From: an uncultured Erysipelotrichales bacterium
GTDB taxonomy: Bacteria > Bacillota_I > Bacilli_A > Erysipelotrichales > Coprobacillaceae
DNA length: 64,000 nt
NCBI GenBank assembly: GCA_910579135.1
Contig: CAJTTM010000003.1
Location: 67,164 to 131,163 of the forward strand
Direction: 5' to 3'
The notes below the pieces were generated by a model, which was not told the DNA's origin, ran no database searches, and was given only the letters and a program-made list of their open reading frames with translations. The position numbers and the translations under genes are program-made. Below are positions 36,336 through 44,316 of the stretch, one piece after another (position 1 is the stretch's first letter; each line of letters starts with the position of its first letter).

Positions 36336-37421
36336 CTATACTAATTCATCATACAACTCTTTATACCTCTTTAAAGTTTGTTCATAAGAATTATTGTTTT
36401 TTACATAATTGTATAAATTCTCTCCCATTTCCTTTATCTTTTTAGAATCTTTCTGCCAAACATTATAGGCATGATTAATTTCTTCTAATAATGCTTGACT
36501 ATGAAAACTTTCATCTTTGTATTTATATGTAAATAAATCTTCTTGATTAGGAATATCCATTAATGTTCCTACCAAGGGAGAAATAACTGTACATTTCATT
36601 GAAAAAGCTAAAATAGCACTCGAAGAATTAAGACTGCTTTTCAATGATAATGGTAAAACAACCACATCTGCCCAATCAAAAAACGTTGTCACTTCTTCAT
36701 CTTTTATGAAACGAAGACAAGGAAAAATATTTAATTCATCTTTACAAAAAGATAATATTTCTTCTTTATAAACATCATTATAAGGTCTTCCTGCCAAAAC
36801 AATATCAATCTTTTTTTCTTTTAACTGTTCTGCAACCTCAAGTATAATCTCAATATTTTTATATGGACGTATATAACCAAAAAACAAAATTTTAAACCTA
36901 TCATCTGATTGAGGCAATTCATTTATTTCATTTTTAACATTTGGATATACATCAATATAGTTAGGTAAATATATAACTGTTACCTTTTCCTCAATCTCTT
37001 CATCCGTTAAAAAATCACTTAAAATACGCTTAGAATAATTACATAAAACAACAATTTTATCAGCTTTTTTTGACAAAAAACGCATCAAACATTTATTTAT
37101 ACGAGGAAACTTCGTATCATGTGCTTGTCGATTATGTAATGTATAAATTATTTTCATACCCATTAATTTGTAGTAAATAATTCTTAACATCTGCCTAAAC
37201 AATAAAGCTATGGCTTTTATCATCCCACATCCAGCGATTGAATCGAACCAATTTAGATTTATAATCTCAATACTCTTTGCAAATTTATATCCTTTTTTTA
37301 AATCAGGCAAATCATAAACCTCATATCCAGCATCTTCAATTGCATTATAAACAGTTGAAACATATGGGTTCCCCTTTGAATTTTTGGGATAATAGATTGT
37401 TTTCAATACACTAATCCTCAC
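36336..37421 (-). CDS. GT-B fold glycosyltransferase
   Basis: A 361-residue glycosyltransferase with N-terminal RISVLKTIYYPKNSKGNPYV, IIYTLHNRQAHDTKFP, ADKIVVLCNYSKRILSD, then FKILFFGYIRPYKNIEIILE, IVLAGRPYND, FADVVVLPL-like WADVVVLPLSLKSSLNSSSA and CTVISPLVGTLMDIP. It resembles GT4-related enzymes of capsule loci, such as GumK/WcaL-like beta-glycosyltransferases, though the subgroup is not certain. The start is the GTG at 37421, which preserves the first beta strand; a TTG at 37406 has a better ribosome binding site (GAGG) and remains possible. Separated from ugd by a decayed acyltransferase gene. Confidence 0.78.
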   Translation of the reverse strand: MRISVLKTIYYPKNSKGNPYVSTVYNAIEDAGYEVYDLPDLKKGYKFAKSIEIINLNWFDSIAGCGMIKAIALLFRQMLRIIYYKLMGMKIIYTLHNRQAHDTKFPRINKCLMRFLSKKADKIVVLCNYSKRILSDFLTDEEIEEKVTVIYLPNYIDVYPNVKNEINELPQSDDRFKILFFGYIRPYKNIEIILEVAEQLKEKKIDIVLAGRPYNDVYKEEILSFCKDELNIFPCLRFIKDEEVTTFFDWADVVVLPLSLKSSLNSSSAILAFSMKCTVISPLVGTLMDIPNQEDLFTYKYKDESFHSQALLEEINHAYNVWQKDSKKIKEMGENLYNYVKNNNSYEQTLKRYKELYDELV

Positions 37422-37476
37422 TTTCGTTTTATAATGACTTTATATTAAAAAATAAGCCAATTATCTTATCAAATAT

Positions 37477-37697
37477 TCAACTTTTTACTTTAATAGGATT
37501 TCCTACAATCAAGCCATTGTCAGAGAAAACACCTTTATCAATGCTCCTTGACCTAACAATACAATTATTGTTTAATTTAACATTTTTACCAATAAAAAAT
37601 TAGCATTCTCTCTATCCCTAATACAACTTCCCAAATTTAAAATACACCCTTTATTTTCACGATAAGTTTTTTGGGTAATATCAATAGTATAATCCAA
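37477..37697 (-). pseudogene. Hexapeptide-repeat acyltransferase remnant
   Basis: No intact gene fills this gap, but two minus-strand frames join into a left-handed beta-helix acyltransferase tail. The first starts at a TTG at 37697 after AGGAGG and reads ILNLGSCIRDRENANF. After the run of six A on the plus strand at 37594-37599, the other frame continues IGKNVKLNNNCIVRSRSIDK and DNGLIVGNPIKVKS, the usual C-terminus with a GNPxKV motif, ending at TGA 37479-37477. The part before is missing, so this is a truncated and frameshifted relic of a sugar O- or N-acetyltransferase. Confidence 0.7.
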
Positions 37698-37731
37698 GGA
37701 AAGCCTCCTAGAAATAATATATAGATAACAA

Positions 37732-38907
37732 TTAGTCCCTTTCATATAAATCTCTTGTATATACTTTGTCTTTTATATCATCAATATTTATATCCAATCT
37801 ATTAGCAATAACTATATCGCTCATCTCTTTAAACTCTTTTAAGTTATTAATAATTTTATTATTTAAGAATTTATCACATTTTAATGTAGGTTCATAAATA
37901 ATTATTTCTACACCCTCTGCTCTTATAAACTTCATAACATCTTGTATCGCACTTGATCTAAAATTATCACTGTTTGATTTCATTGTTAATCTATACACCC
38001 CAACAACTTGAGGTTTTTTTGTTAATATCATTTTAGCAATATGCTTCTTTCTTGTATCATTACTTTGAACAATAGCACTAATCAAGTTTTCAGGTATCTC
38101 CCTATAATTTGCCTTTAGTTGTTTTGTGTCTTTTGGAAGACAATACCCACCATATCCAAATGAAGGATTATTATAATGATTACCAATTCTAGGATCCAAT
38201 CCTACTCCTTCAATAATTTGTTTTGTATTTAATCCTTTCAATTCACAATATGTATCTAACTCATTAAAATAAGCTATTCTTAATGCTAAATAAGTATTAG
38301 AAAATAATTTTATTGCTTCTGCTTCTGTGCTATCTGTAAATAAAACATCAATATCTTCCTTTAATGCGCCTTCTTTAAGCAATTCAGCAAACTGAACCGC
38401 TCTTTCACTTTGCTCACCAACTATAATTCTAGAAGGATATAAGTTATCATATAACGCTTTCCCCTCTCTTAAAAATTCTGGGGAAAAAATGATTCGATCA
38501 GTATTATATCTTTGATTTATTTTTTTTGTATATCCAACTGGTATTGTAGATTTAATAACAATAGTTGCATCATCATTGTATTTTAACGCCAATTCAATGA
38601 CCTTTTCTACAGCTGATGTATCAAAATAATTTGTTTCATCATCATAATTAGTTGGAGTTGCTATCACAATATAATTAGCCTCTTTATATGCTTCACAAGG
38701 ATTTATTGTTGCTCTTAAACTTAAGTTCTTATTCTCTAAAAAACTTTCAATTTCTTTATCTACAATTGGTGATATACGATTATTTATTTTATCAACTTTT
38801 TCCTTGACTATATCAATTGTTATTACATCATTATACTGTGCTAATAAAGTTGCGATACTTAACCCTACATAACCAGTTCCTGCAACAGTAATTTTCATAT
38901 TACCCAT
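37732..38907 (-). CDS. ugd: UDP-glucose 6-dehydrogenase (nucleotide-sugar dehydrogenase)
   Basis: A 391-residue enzyme that oxidises UDP-glucose to UDP-glucuronate with two NAD+. It has the NAD site MKITVAGTGYVGLSIATLLA, IVIATPTNYDDETNYFDTSA, STIPVGYT, FSPEFLREGKALYD, and the catalytic cysteine in FGYGGYCLPKDTKQL. The length matches the short E. coli/Klebsiella-type Ugd. The start ATG at 38907 (MGNMKITV) follows AGAGGG; an upstream in-frame ATG at 38928 lacks spacing. It is the first gene of polysaccharide unit 1, directly behind a consensus promoter, so glucuronate is expected in the unit 1 polymer. Other UDP-hexose dehydrogenase specificities (for example ManNAc) are less likely at this length. 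Confidence 0.88.
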   Translation of the reverse strand: MGNMKITVAGTGYVGLSIATLLAQYNDVITIDIVKEKVDKINNRISPIVDKEIESFLENKNLSLRATINPCEAYKEANYIVIATPTNYDDETNYFDTSAVEKVIELALKYNDDATIVIKSTIPVGYTKKINQRYNTDRIIFSPEFLREGKALYDNLYPSRIIVGEQSERAVQFAELLKEGALKEDIDVLFTDSTEAEAIKLFSNTYLALRIAYFNELDTYCELKGLNTKQIIEGVGLDPRIGNHYNNPSFGYGGYCLPKDTKQLKANYREIPENLISAIVQSNDTRKKHIAKMILTKKPQVVGVYRLTMKSNSDNFRSSAIQDVMKFIRAEGVEIIIYEPTLKCDKFLNNKIINNLKEFKEMSDIVIANRLDINIDDIKDKVYTRDLYERD

Positions 38908-38961
38908 TATTTTTCCCTCTTTCATCATTATTCTTTAGAAGTGCAAATATAATCATTAAAC

Positions 38962-38990
38962 ATTATAATCTATTAAATATATTATTTCAA
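38962..38990 (-). promoter_or_regulatory. Promoter of polysaccharide unit 1
   Basis: -35 TTGAAA (38990-38985), 17-base spacer and a perfect -10 TATAAT (38967-38962) on the minus strand, 55 bases upstream of ugd. It should drive the roughly 14-kb transcript down to the terminator at 24691. Confidence 0.8.
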
Positions 38991-39072
38991 TATAAATTTC
39001 TCAATAGCTCTGACTTATATTTGGAACTTATATTGTACTATATTACAAAATATAAAACAAAAAAAACAAAAC

Positions 39073-39101
39073 TTGCTTTCTTTTTATTATTAGATTATGA
39101 T
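39073..39101 (+). promoter_or_regulatory. Promoter of the acyltransferase gene at 39135
   Basis: -35 TTGCTT (39073-39078), 17-base spacer, -10 TATGAT (39096-39101), about 34 bases before the start codon. It is divergent from the unit 1 promoter in the same intergenic region. Confidence 0.6.
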
Positions 39102-39134
39102 AATAGTTGTTTTTATAAAGAGAGGTGCTAATTT

Positions 39135-40223
39135 ATGAACAAAACCAAAAAAGTATATTTAGAAATTATGCGTATTATTGCAGTTTTCTTTGTTATTTTT
39201 AATCACACTTCAAATAATGGATTTTTTTTATTTTCTTTACACCCAACTAATAGTTTACAATTTTGGCTCTATCTTTTTATTTCTATATTTTGCAAGTTTT
39301 CTGTTCCCTTATTTTTCATGATTTCAGGCGCATTACTATTAGATGATAAAAAAGATTCTTTAAAAGAATTATATAAAAAAAAGATATTTAATATTTTTAT
39401 TATTCTCCTTACATTTTCGTTTGTTTATTATATTTTTGATATATATAATAATCAGTTATCTTTTTCATTTAACGTTTTCTTTTCTCGACTATATTCATAT
39501 CGTTTAAAATATCATTTATGGTACTTATATGCGTATATTGCATTTTTAATCACCATTCCTTTCTTAAGAAGTCTAGTAAAAAATTTAAAAAATAAATATT
39601 TTTATTATATGATTATTTTGAGTATAATACTAACAGGTATTCTTCCTTGTTTAGAATATCTTATTTTTCACGGTAACATCACACTTAATAATGATATAAG
39701 ACCATCTTGGATTTTACAATCAATAATATTATATCCTTGCATAGGTTATTATCTTGAACACAGAATCACACTTGAAAACAACAAAAAGAATAACCTTTTA
39801 ATATTATGTGCTGTAAATATGCTTGGCATTTTTATCAGTTGTTATATGACTTATCTTAAAGGACAAATTGATGGTTTTTTAACAGAATCGGATTCACAAA
39901 CCTTTTTTGGTAATTTTATATTATTAAATGCTATTTTTATTTATATAATCACAAAATATATTTATACCAACCATAATATCCTTCACAAGTTTGATAACTT
40001 ATTTCTTTCAGTAGGAAAGTGTAGTTTTGGTATTTATTTAATTCATGTATTTGTTTTAGAGAATTTTTCTTTTATTTATCATATATTTTGTTTCTTAAAA
40101 AATCTAGGTATTAATTCTATGATTTCATGTTTTATATATTGTTTTATAATTATGTGCTGTTCATATATTAATACTCTGATTATATCAAAAATTCCCATAA
40201 TTAAAAAAATTGTTGGTTTTTAA
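39135..40223 (+). CDS. Acyltransferase-3 family membrane protein (WecH/OatA-like)
   Basis: A 362-residue protein with ten hydrophobic segments. It opens with YLEIMRIIAVFFVIFNHTSN, whose His is the presumed catalytic residue, and FKFSVPLFFMISGALLLDDK, as in COG3274 AT3 proteins. HLWYLYAYIAFLITIPFLRS and CSFGIYLIHVFVLENF are further family patterns. It O-acetylates a carbohydrate on or near the membrane. It is transcribed away from the polysaccharide unit 1, with GAGAGGTG before the ATG. It is the third AT3 gene of the window and the only intact one on the plus strand. Confidence 0.85.
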   Translation: MNKTKKVYLEIMRIIAVFFVIFNHTSNNGFFLFSLHPTNSLQFWLYLFISIFCKFSVPLFFMISGALLLDDKKDSLKELYKKKIFNIFIILLTFSFVYYIFDIYNNQLSFSFNVFFSRLYSYRLKYHLWYLYAYIAFLITIPFLRSLVKNLKNKYFYYMIILSIILTGILPCLEYLIFHGNITLNNDIRPSWILQSIILYPCIGYYLEHRITLENNKKNNLLILCAVNMLGIFISCYMTYLKGQIDGFLTESDSQTFFGNFILLNAIFIYIITKYIYTNHNILHKFDNLFLSVGKCSFGIYLIHVFVLENFSFIYHIFCFLKNLGINSMISCFIYCFIIMCCSYINTLIISKIPIIKKIVGF

Positions 40224-40455
40224 ATCATCTATATTTTACTCCAGTTTATAGTTATTGATATTATTTTTATAAACTATAATAATTATTTTACAATAAAAGT
40301 GTAGGGAAAAACTTATCGATTTAAAGTAATTTAAATGAACAAATAATAGTATATAAATATCATTAAATTAACTATAACTACAATTAATTAAACACTTAAA
40401 ATTCTTTAAAGAGATATCCCTACACCTTTCTTGTTAATTCTTTTTCCTTGCATCT

Positions 40456-41487
40456 CTATTTTGCCCTCCCTTTATCTACATACATCTTTTGAAAATAATT
40501 TTGATACTCTCCACTCAAAATATTCTGCCACCATTCTTTATTATTAAGATACCATTCAATTGTCTGTTTAATTCCTGTATCAAAATTATATTTAGGTTTC
40601 CATCCTAATTCATTCTCAAGTTTCTTAGAATCAATAGCATATCTTCTATCATGTCCTTTTCTATCTTCTACAAACGTAATTAAACTCTTTGGTTTATCTA
40701 ATACCTTTAAAATTGTCTTTACCACTTCTAAATTCGTTCTTTCATTATGTCCACCAACATTATAAACCTCCCCAACTTTCCCCTTTCTAACAATTAAATC
40801 AATAGCTACACAATGATCATAAACATGAAGCCAATCTCTTACATTAGCTCCATCTCCATATACTGGTAATGATTCATTAGCTAAAGCTCTTGATATCATT
40901 AATGGAATTAATTTTTCTGGAAAGTGATATGGTCCATAATTATTTGAACATCTACTTATAGTTACAGGCAATCCATATGTTCTATGATAAGCTAATACAA
41001 ATAAGTCTGCACTTGCTTTTGCACTTGAATAGGGACTCGATGTATGAAGTGGTGTTTCTTCAGTAAAAAACAAATCAGGTCTATCTAGTGGTAAATCACC
41101 ATAAACCTCATCAGTAGACACTTGATGATATCTTTTTATTCCATATTGATTACATGCATCAAGTAAAGTTGTTGTTCCCATAACATTTGTTTTTACAAAA
41201 ATTTCAGGATCTTCTATACTTCTATCCACATGTGATTCTGCCGCAAAATTCACAACAACATCAAACTTCTCTTTTTCAAATAAATCAAAAATAAATTCTC
41301 TATCTGCAATATCACCTTTTATAAATTTATAATTTGGTTTATTTTCTACAAGTTTACACGTTTCAAGATTCCCTGCATAAGTTAATTTATCTAAATTAAC
41401 AATCATATCTTCAGGATATTTATTGACCATATAATGAACAAAGTTTCCACCAATAAATCCTGCTCCTCCTGTTACTAATATCTTCAT
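40456..41487 (-). CDS. rmlB: dTDP-glucose 4,6-dehydratase
   Basis: A 343-residue enzyme converting dTDP-glucose to dTDP-4-keto-6-deoxyglucose. Motifs: KILVTGGAGFIGGNFVHYMV, NFAAESHVDRSIEDPEIFV with TNVMGT, STDEVYGDLP, SPYSSAKASADLFVLAY (Y-x3-K), SRCSNNYGPYHFPEKLIPLM and GHDRRYAID. It starts at ATG 41487 after GGAG; a longer in-frame start at 41541 lacks a site. No rmlA, rmlC or rmlD is in the window, so the partners must lie elsewhere or the ketosugar serves another path. It is flanked on one side by degraded genes. Confidence 0.93.
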   Translation of the reverse strand: MKILVTGGAGFIGGNFVHYMVNKYPEDMIVNLDKLTYAGNLETCKLVENKPNYKFIKGDIADREFIFDLFEKEKFDVVVNFAAESHVDRSIEDPEIFVKTNVMGTTTLLDACNQYGIKRYHQVSTDEVYGDLPLDRPDLFFTEETPLHTSSPYSSAKASADLFVLAYHRTYGLPVTISRCSNNYGPYHFPEKLIPLMISRALANESLPVYGDGANVRDWLHVYDHCVAIDLIVRKGKVGEVYNVGGHNERTNLEVVKTILKVLDKPKSLITFVEDRKGHDRRYAIDSKKLENELGWKPKYNFDTGIKQTIEWYLNNKEWWQNILSGEYQNYFQKMYVDKGRAK

Positions 41488-41527
41488 TATTTTTCTCCAT
41501 ACTTTACACCCACCAAAGAATTGAATA

Positions 41528-42177
41528 TCAATCTTTCTCAACCCACTTTATAACAACATCTTTTCCATGATGCGCTAATCCTATATATACTACTTTCCCT
41601 ATTAATCCTTCATCATATTGTTTTTTCTTTATCTGCTCTATCGCTGCTTCTGCTAATCTTTCTAAATTATCTTCTTCTTTACTATACTTAAACTCTATCA
41701 CAAATGATGGATATTTCGTCTTACTTTTTAAGGCAATATCACTTTTTCTCTTTCCGTTCTCTCGATTACTTCTTATTTCATAATCGTGTGATAAACATAC
41801 ACACATCCCTAACATCATCATATGATAGCTGTTCTCATTCTTTAAATCATAATATGACAGTAACATTAAGATACTTCTATATCCCTCTATAAAGTATTCC
41901 TTCTTCTCCTCTATTAAGTATTTCAACATTAAACTTAATCTTGAATCTTGTATTGACAAATAATATTCTGTCAATTGAATAAATTCTCTCTGTACCTCCT
42001 GATTAAGTATCCTTATCTTATACAAACTATCTAATGTATTTACAACTTCTTGTATTGTGAGATACCCTGCATTCACTAATAATCCCCATAAACTTGATGT
42101 TAATGAATACTCATAAAATTTGTTTCTAGTTCTCCATCTTGTATTAGTCTTTCATATTCTCGTTTTGAGAACTTCAT
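41528..42177 (-). pseudogene. Remnant of an AAA-ATPase-like/PD-(D/E)XK protein (PF09820/PF08011)
   Basis: The frame ending at 41528 encodes the C-terminal PD-(D/E)XK domain of a common Firmicute and Bacteroidetes protein family: MLGMCVCLSHDYEIRSNREN, KSDIALKSK (Asp) and SFVIEFKYSK (E-x-K). It can be read upstream of its GTG at 42076 as EYSLTSSLWGLLVNAGYLTI, the junction expected after the ATPase domain. A second frame (MKFSKREYERLIQDG from 42177) supplies the previous segment, so there is a frameshift near 42105. The ATPase domain (about 350 residues) is gone. Its 5' end lies inside the 74-bp direct repeat. Confidence 0.75.
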
Positions 42178-42234
42178 AACATAATCAAATCAAGATTTTT
42201 TAGTGGTTTTGTTGCTTACTTGTTGCATTGTCAA
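42161..42234. repeat. 74-bp perfect direct repeat, copy A
   Basis: These 74 bases, from CGTTTTGAGAACTTC to GCATTGTCAA, recur without mismatch and in the same orientation at 45674-45747. The flanking bases differ on both sides. Copy A overlaps the start of the MKFSKRE remnant of an AAA-ATPase-like gene. Confidence 0.95.
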
Positions 42235-42288
42235 AGCCACTCATAAAATTCTACTGCTATAAAAAACAGAAAGCTAAAAACATGATTA

Positions 42289-43533
42289 TTATATTTTTTC
42301 TTTTCCTAAAAATAAATCAATAGCATTTATATGATGAACACCTTCTTGTTGATCACGGAATTTATCCAATGTAATTATATATCGTGGGTACCCATCTCTT
42401 ATTTCTCTAAATGGTCGATATTCTCGCTCCTTAATGCGTTCAGTGGCTTTTATATCTTCACCTTGCAAAGTATATGCAACTTGGATATATGCATAATCTC
42501 CACTTTTGTTTCGTATAATAAAATCGCATTCTAATTTTCCTATCTTTCCAATACTTATTTGATAATCATGACTTGCTAAATATAAATAAACAATATTTTC
42601 AAGTGAAGGTCCAAAACTTAATCTGTTATCTATATTCATAGCATAATATATAGCTAAATCAGACAAATAATATTTTTGATCTCTTTTAACAGCTTTTTTA
42701 CTTTTAAGATCAAAACGATTACATTCATACACTATTTTTGCTTTTTTTAAATCCTCAATGTATCCCCTAACCGTTGTCGCTTTGGTCTTATATCCTTCTT
42801 TTTCTAAACATTTAAGTAGATTGTTTAATGAAAATGGTGCTGAATAATTATTTAAAAGAAACGTCTGTACTCTTTCATATACTGGAACATTAGAAATTCT
42901 CTTCCTTGTTTTTACATCCTTCTCAAAAATTTCAGATATAATTCCTCTCGTATATGTTTGTCTTGTGTGAACATCGTTAAACTCTAAAGCCTTTGGAAAT
43001 CCTCCATTTAAAATATACTCTTCAAATTCCAAATACATATCTTGATTTATGCCTTTTTCAAAAAATCGTTTCATATCTAGATACTCAGAAAAATCTAATG
43101 TAAAAGTTTCAAAGTTTAAATATCTACCTGTAAGTTTTGTCGAAATCTCATCACTTAATAAATAAGAATTTGATCCTGTAAGAAATATTGAATATCCTTC
43201 TTCTGCATATGCATGAATAACACTTTCAAAACCAAAAACATTCTGAACTTCATCTATAAATAAATAATAGTTTTCTTCATCACCAAGCATAGATTCTATT
43301 TTTTCTTCAAGTTCTCCAGCTGTTTTTATATGCTTATATCCTCGTCTATCAAGAGGAATATAGATAACTTGCGTTTTAGGAATACCTTCGGAAAACATTT
43401 CATTCATAATAGCTTTCAAAATAAACGATTTCCCGCACCTTCTAATACCTGTAATGACTTTTATAATATCCGAATAGTAAAAAGGACGAATTTTACTTAA
43501 ATATTTTTCTCTTGGATATACATTTTTAAACAT
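42289..43533 (-). CDS. AAA_14/DUF4143 family ATPase
   Basis: A 414-residue protein of the widespread AAA_14 (PF13173) plus DUF4143 (PF13635) type. The Walker A is VITGIRRCGKSFILKAIMNE, the Walker B YYLFIDEVQNV, the sensor SIFLTGSNSYLLS, and RYLNFETFTLDFSEYLDMK and GGFPKALEF are typical for the region after. The C-terminal DUF4143 domain has a winged-helix-like segment and a nuclease-like end (LECDFIIRNKSGDYAYIQVAY). Function is unproven; it is often in mobile or variable regions. The start is ATG 43533 after AAAGGAGAAG; it appears intact among degraded genes. Confidence 0.85.
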   Translation of the reverse strand: MFKNVYPREKYLSKIRPFYYSDIIKVITGIRRCGKSFILKAIMNEMFSEGIPKTQVIYIPLDRRGYKHIKTAGELEEKIESMLGDEENYYLFIDEVQNVFGFESVIHAYAEEGYSIFLTGSNSYLLSDEISTKLTGRYLNFETFTLDFSEYLDMKRFFEKGINQDMYLEFEEYILNGGFPKALEFNDVHTRQTYTRGIISEIFEKDVKTRKRISNVPVYERVQTFLLNNYSAPFSLNNLLKCLEKEGYKTKATTVRGYIEDLKKAKIVYECNRFDLKSKKAVKRDQKYYLSDLAIYYAMNIDNRLSFGPSLENIVYLYLASHDYQISIGKIGKLECDFIIRNKSGDYAYIQVAYTLQGEDIKATERIKEREYRPFREIRDGYPRYIITLDKFRDQQEGVHHINAIDLFLGKEKI

Positions 43534-43689
43534 ATTATTTCTTCTCCTTTCTTTCAATAGAATATCATAAATTCGCTCTTCATGGTACTATTTTATGTAT
43601 TTTTATATTTTTAATACCTTAAAAATAAATTTTTCTTTATTTTATCACCCTATTATAATATGATAACTTTATTATGCTTTTTTAGCATC

Positions 43690-44253
43690 TCAAAATATCA
43701 TAATCTCTATTGATTCTAATTCACCCTTATAATAATACTCTAATTCTATTTGTCCTTTATTATAATTTATCTCATAATATATCCCAATAATATAGCGACA
43801 GACATGTTCAGGAAGTGACTTTCCATCGAAACTCCATACATCATCAAAGCTATCTTTAGTTAAACACTTTAATCGTTCTTTATCATTGTTTTTATCCTTC
43901 TTTAATCGATTACTTTTTTTCATTTCAATGGCGATTAAGTTATCTTGTTCTATACATTTTCCTCTACTATGAACAATTAAATCACAATTTATTTTTATAA
44001 TATCAAAATTTGGTCCTTGAACAGTTTTAACAAAAATTTTAAGTTTCCCACCCCTATTACGATTATATTCAACATCTACATAATAGCTAGAATATATTGT
44101 TTGTTTCAACCTCTCATGTAAATGTAACATTAAAGCACCACATAAAGTACGTTCAGAAACTTTTGTTTCAAACAAATCCTTATCTAGATTTATCAAATCA
44201 GAATTTGCATGTTTAAATATTATTTTCAAATCATCATATACACATTCCATCAT
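43690..44253 (-). CDS. Small protein with PD-(D/E)XK-like motif, family not recognised
   Basis: A 187-residue soluble protein that I cannot assign to a named family. It has a possible restriction-endonuclease-like core: a helix with a Glu (LMLHLHERLK), NCDLIVHSRG (Asp on a strand) and NLIAIEMKKSNR, in which E-x-K follows about 20 residues later. These are the spacing and order of PD-(D/E)XK nucleases. The C-terminal strand-rich part (YIIGIYYEINYNKGQIELEY) is compatible with the same fold. GGAGGGTAA precedes two ATG codons; the second (44250) is the better spaced. It lies 64 bases after the AbiH pseudogene and would have been co-transcribed with it. Confidence 0.55.
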   Translation of the reverse strand: MMECVYDDLKIIFKHANSDLINLDKDLFETKVSERTLCGALMLHLHERLKQTIYSSYYVDVEYNRNRGGKLKIFVKTVQGPNFDIIKINCDLIVHSRGKCIEQDNLIAIEMKKSNRLKKDKNNDKERLKCLTKDSFDDVWSFDGKSLPEHVCRYIIGIYYEINYNKGQIELEYYYKGELESIEIMIF

Positions 44254-44316
44254 TTACCCTCCAAATATCTTAAGTTTATTTTTGCGACATAAATTCTTCA
44301 GAAAATAAATTCCTAT

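Noticed and set aside
40243..40275. Terminator for the plus-strand acyltransferase gene
   Set aside because: The 7-bp AT-only stem with a 19-base loop is too weak to support a call.
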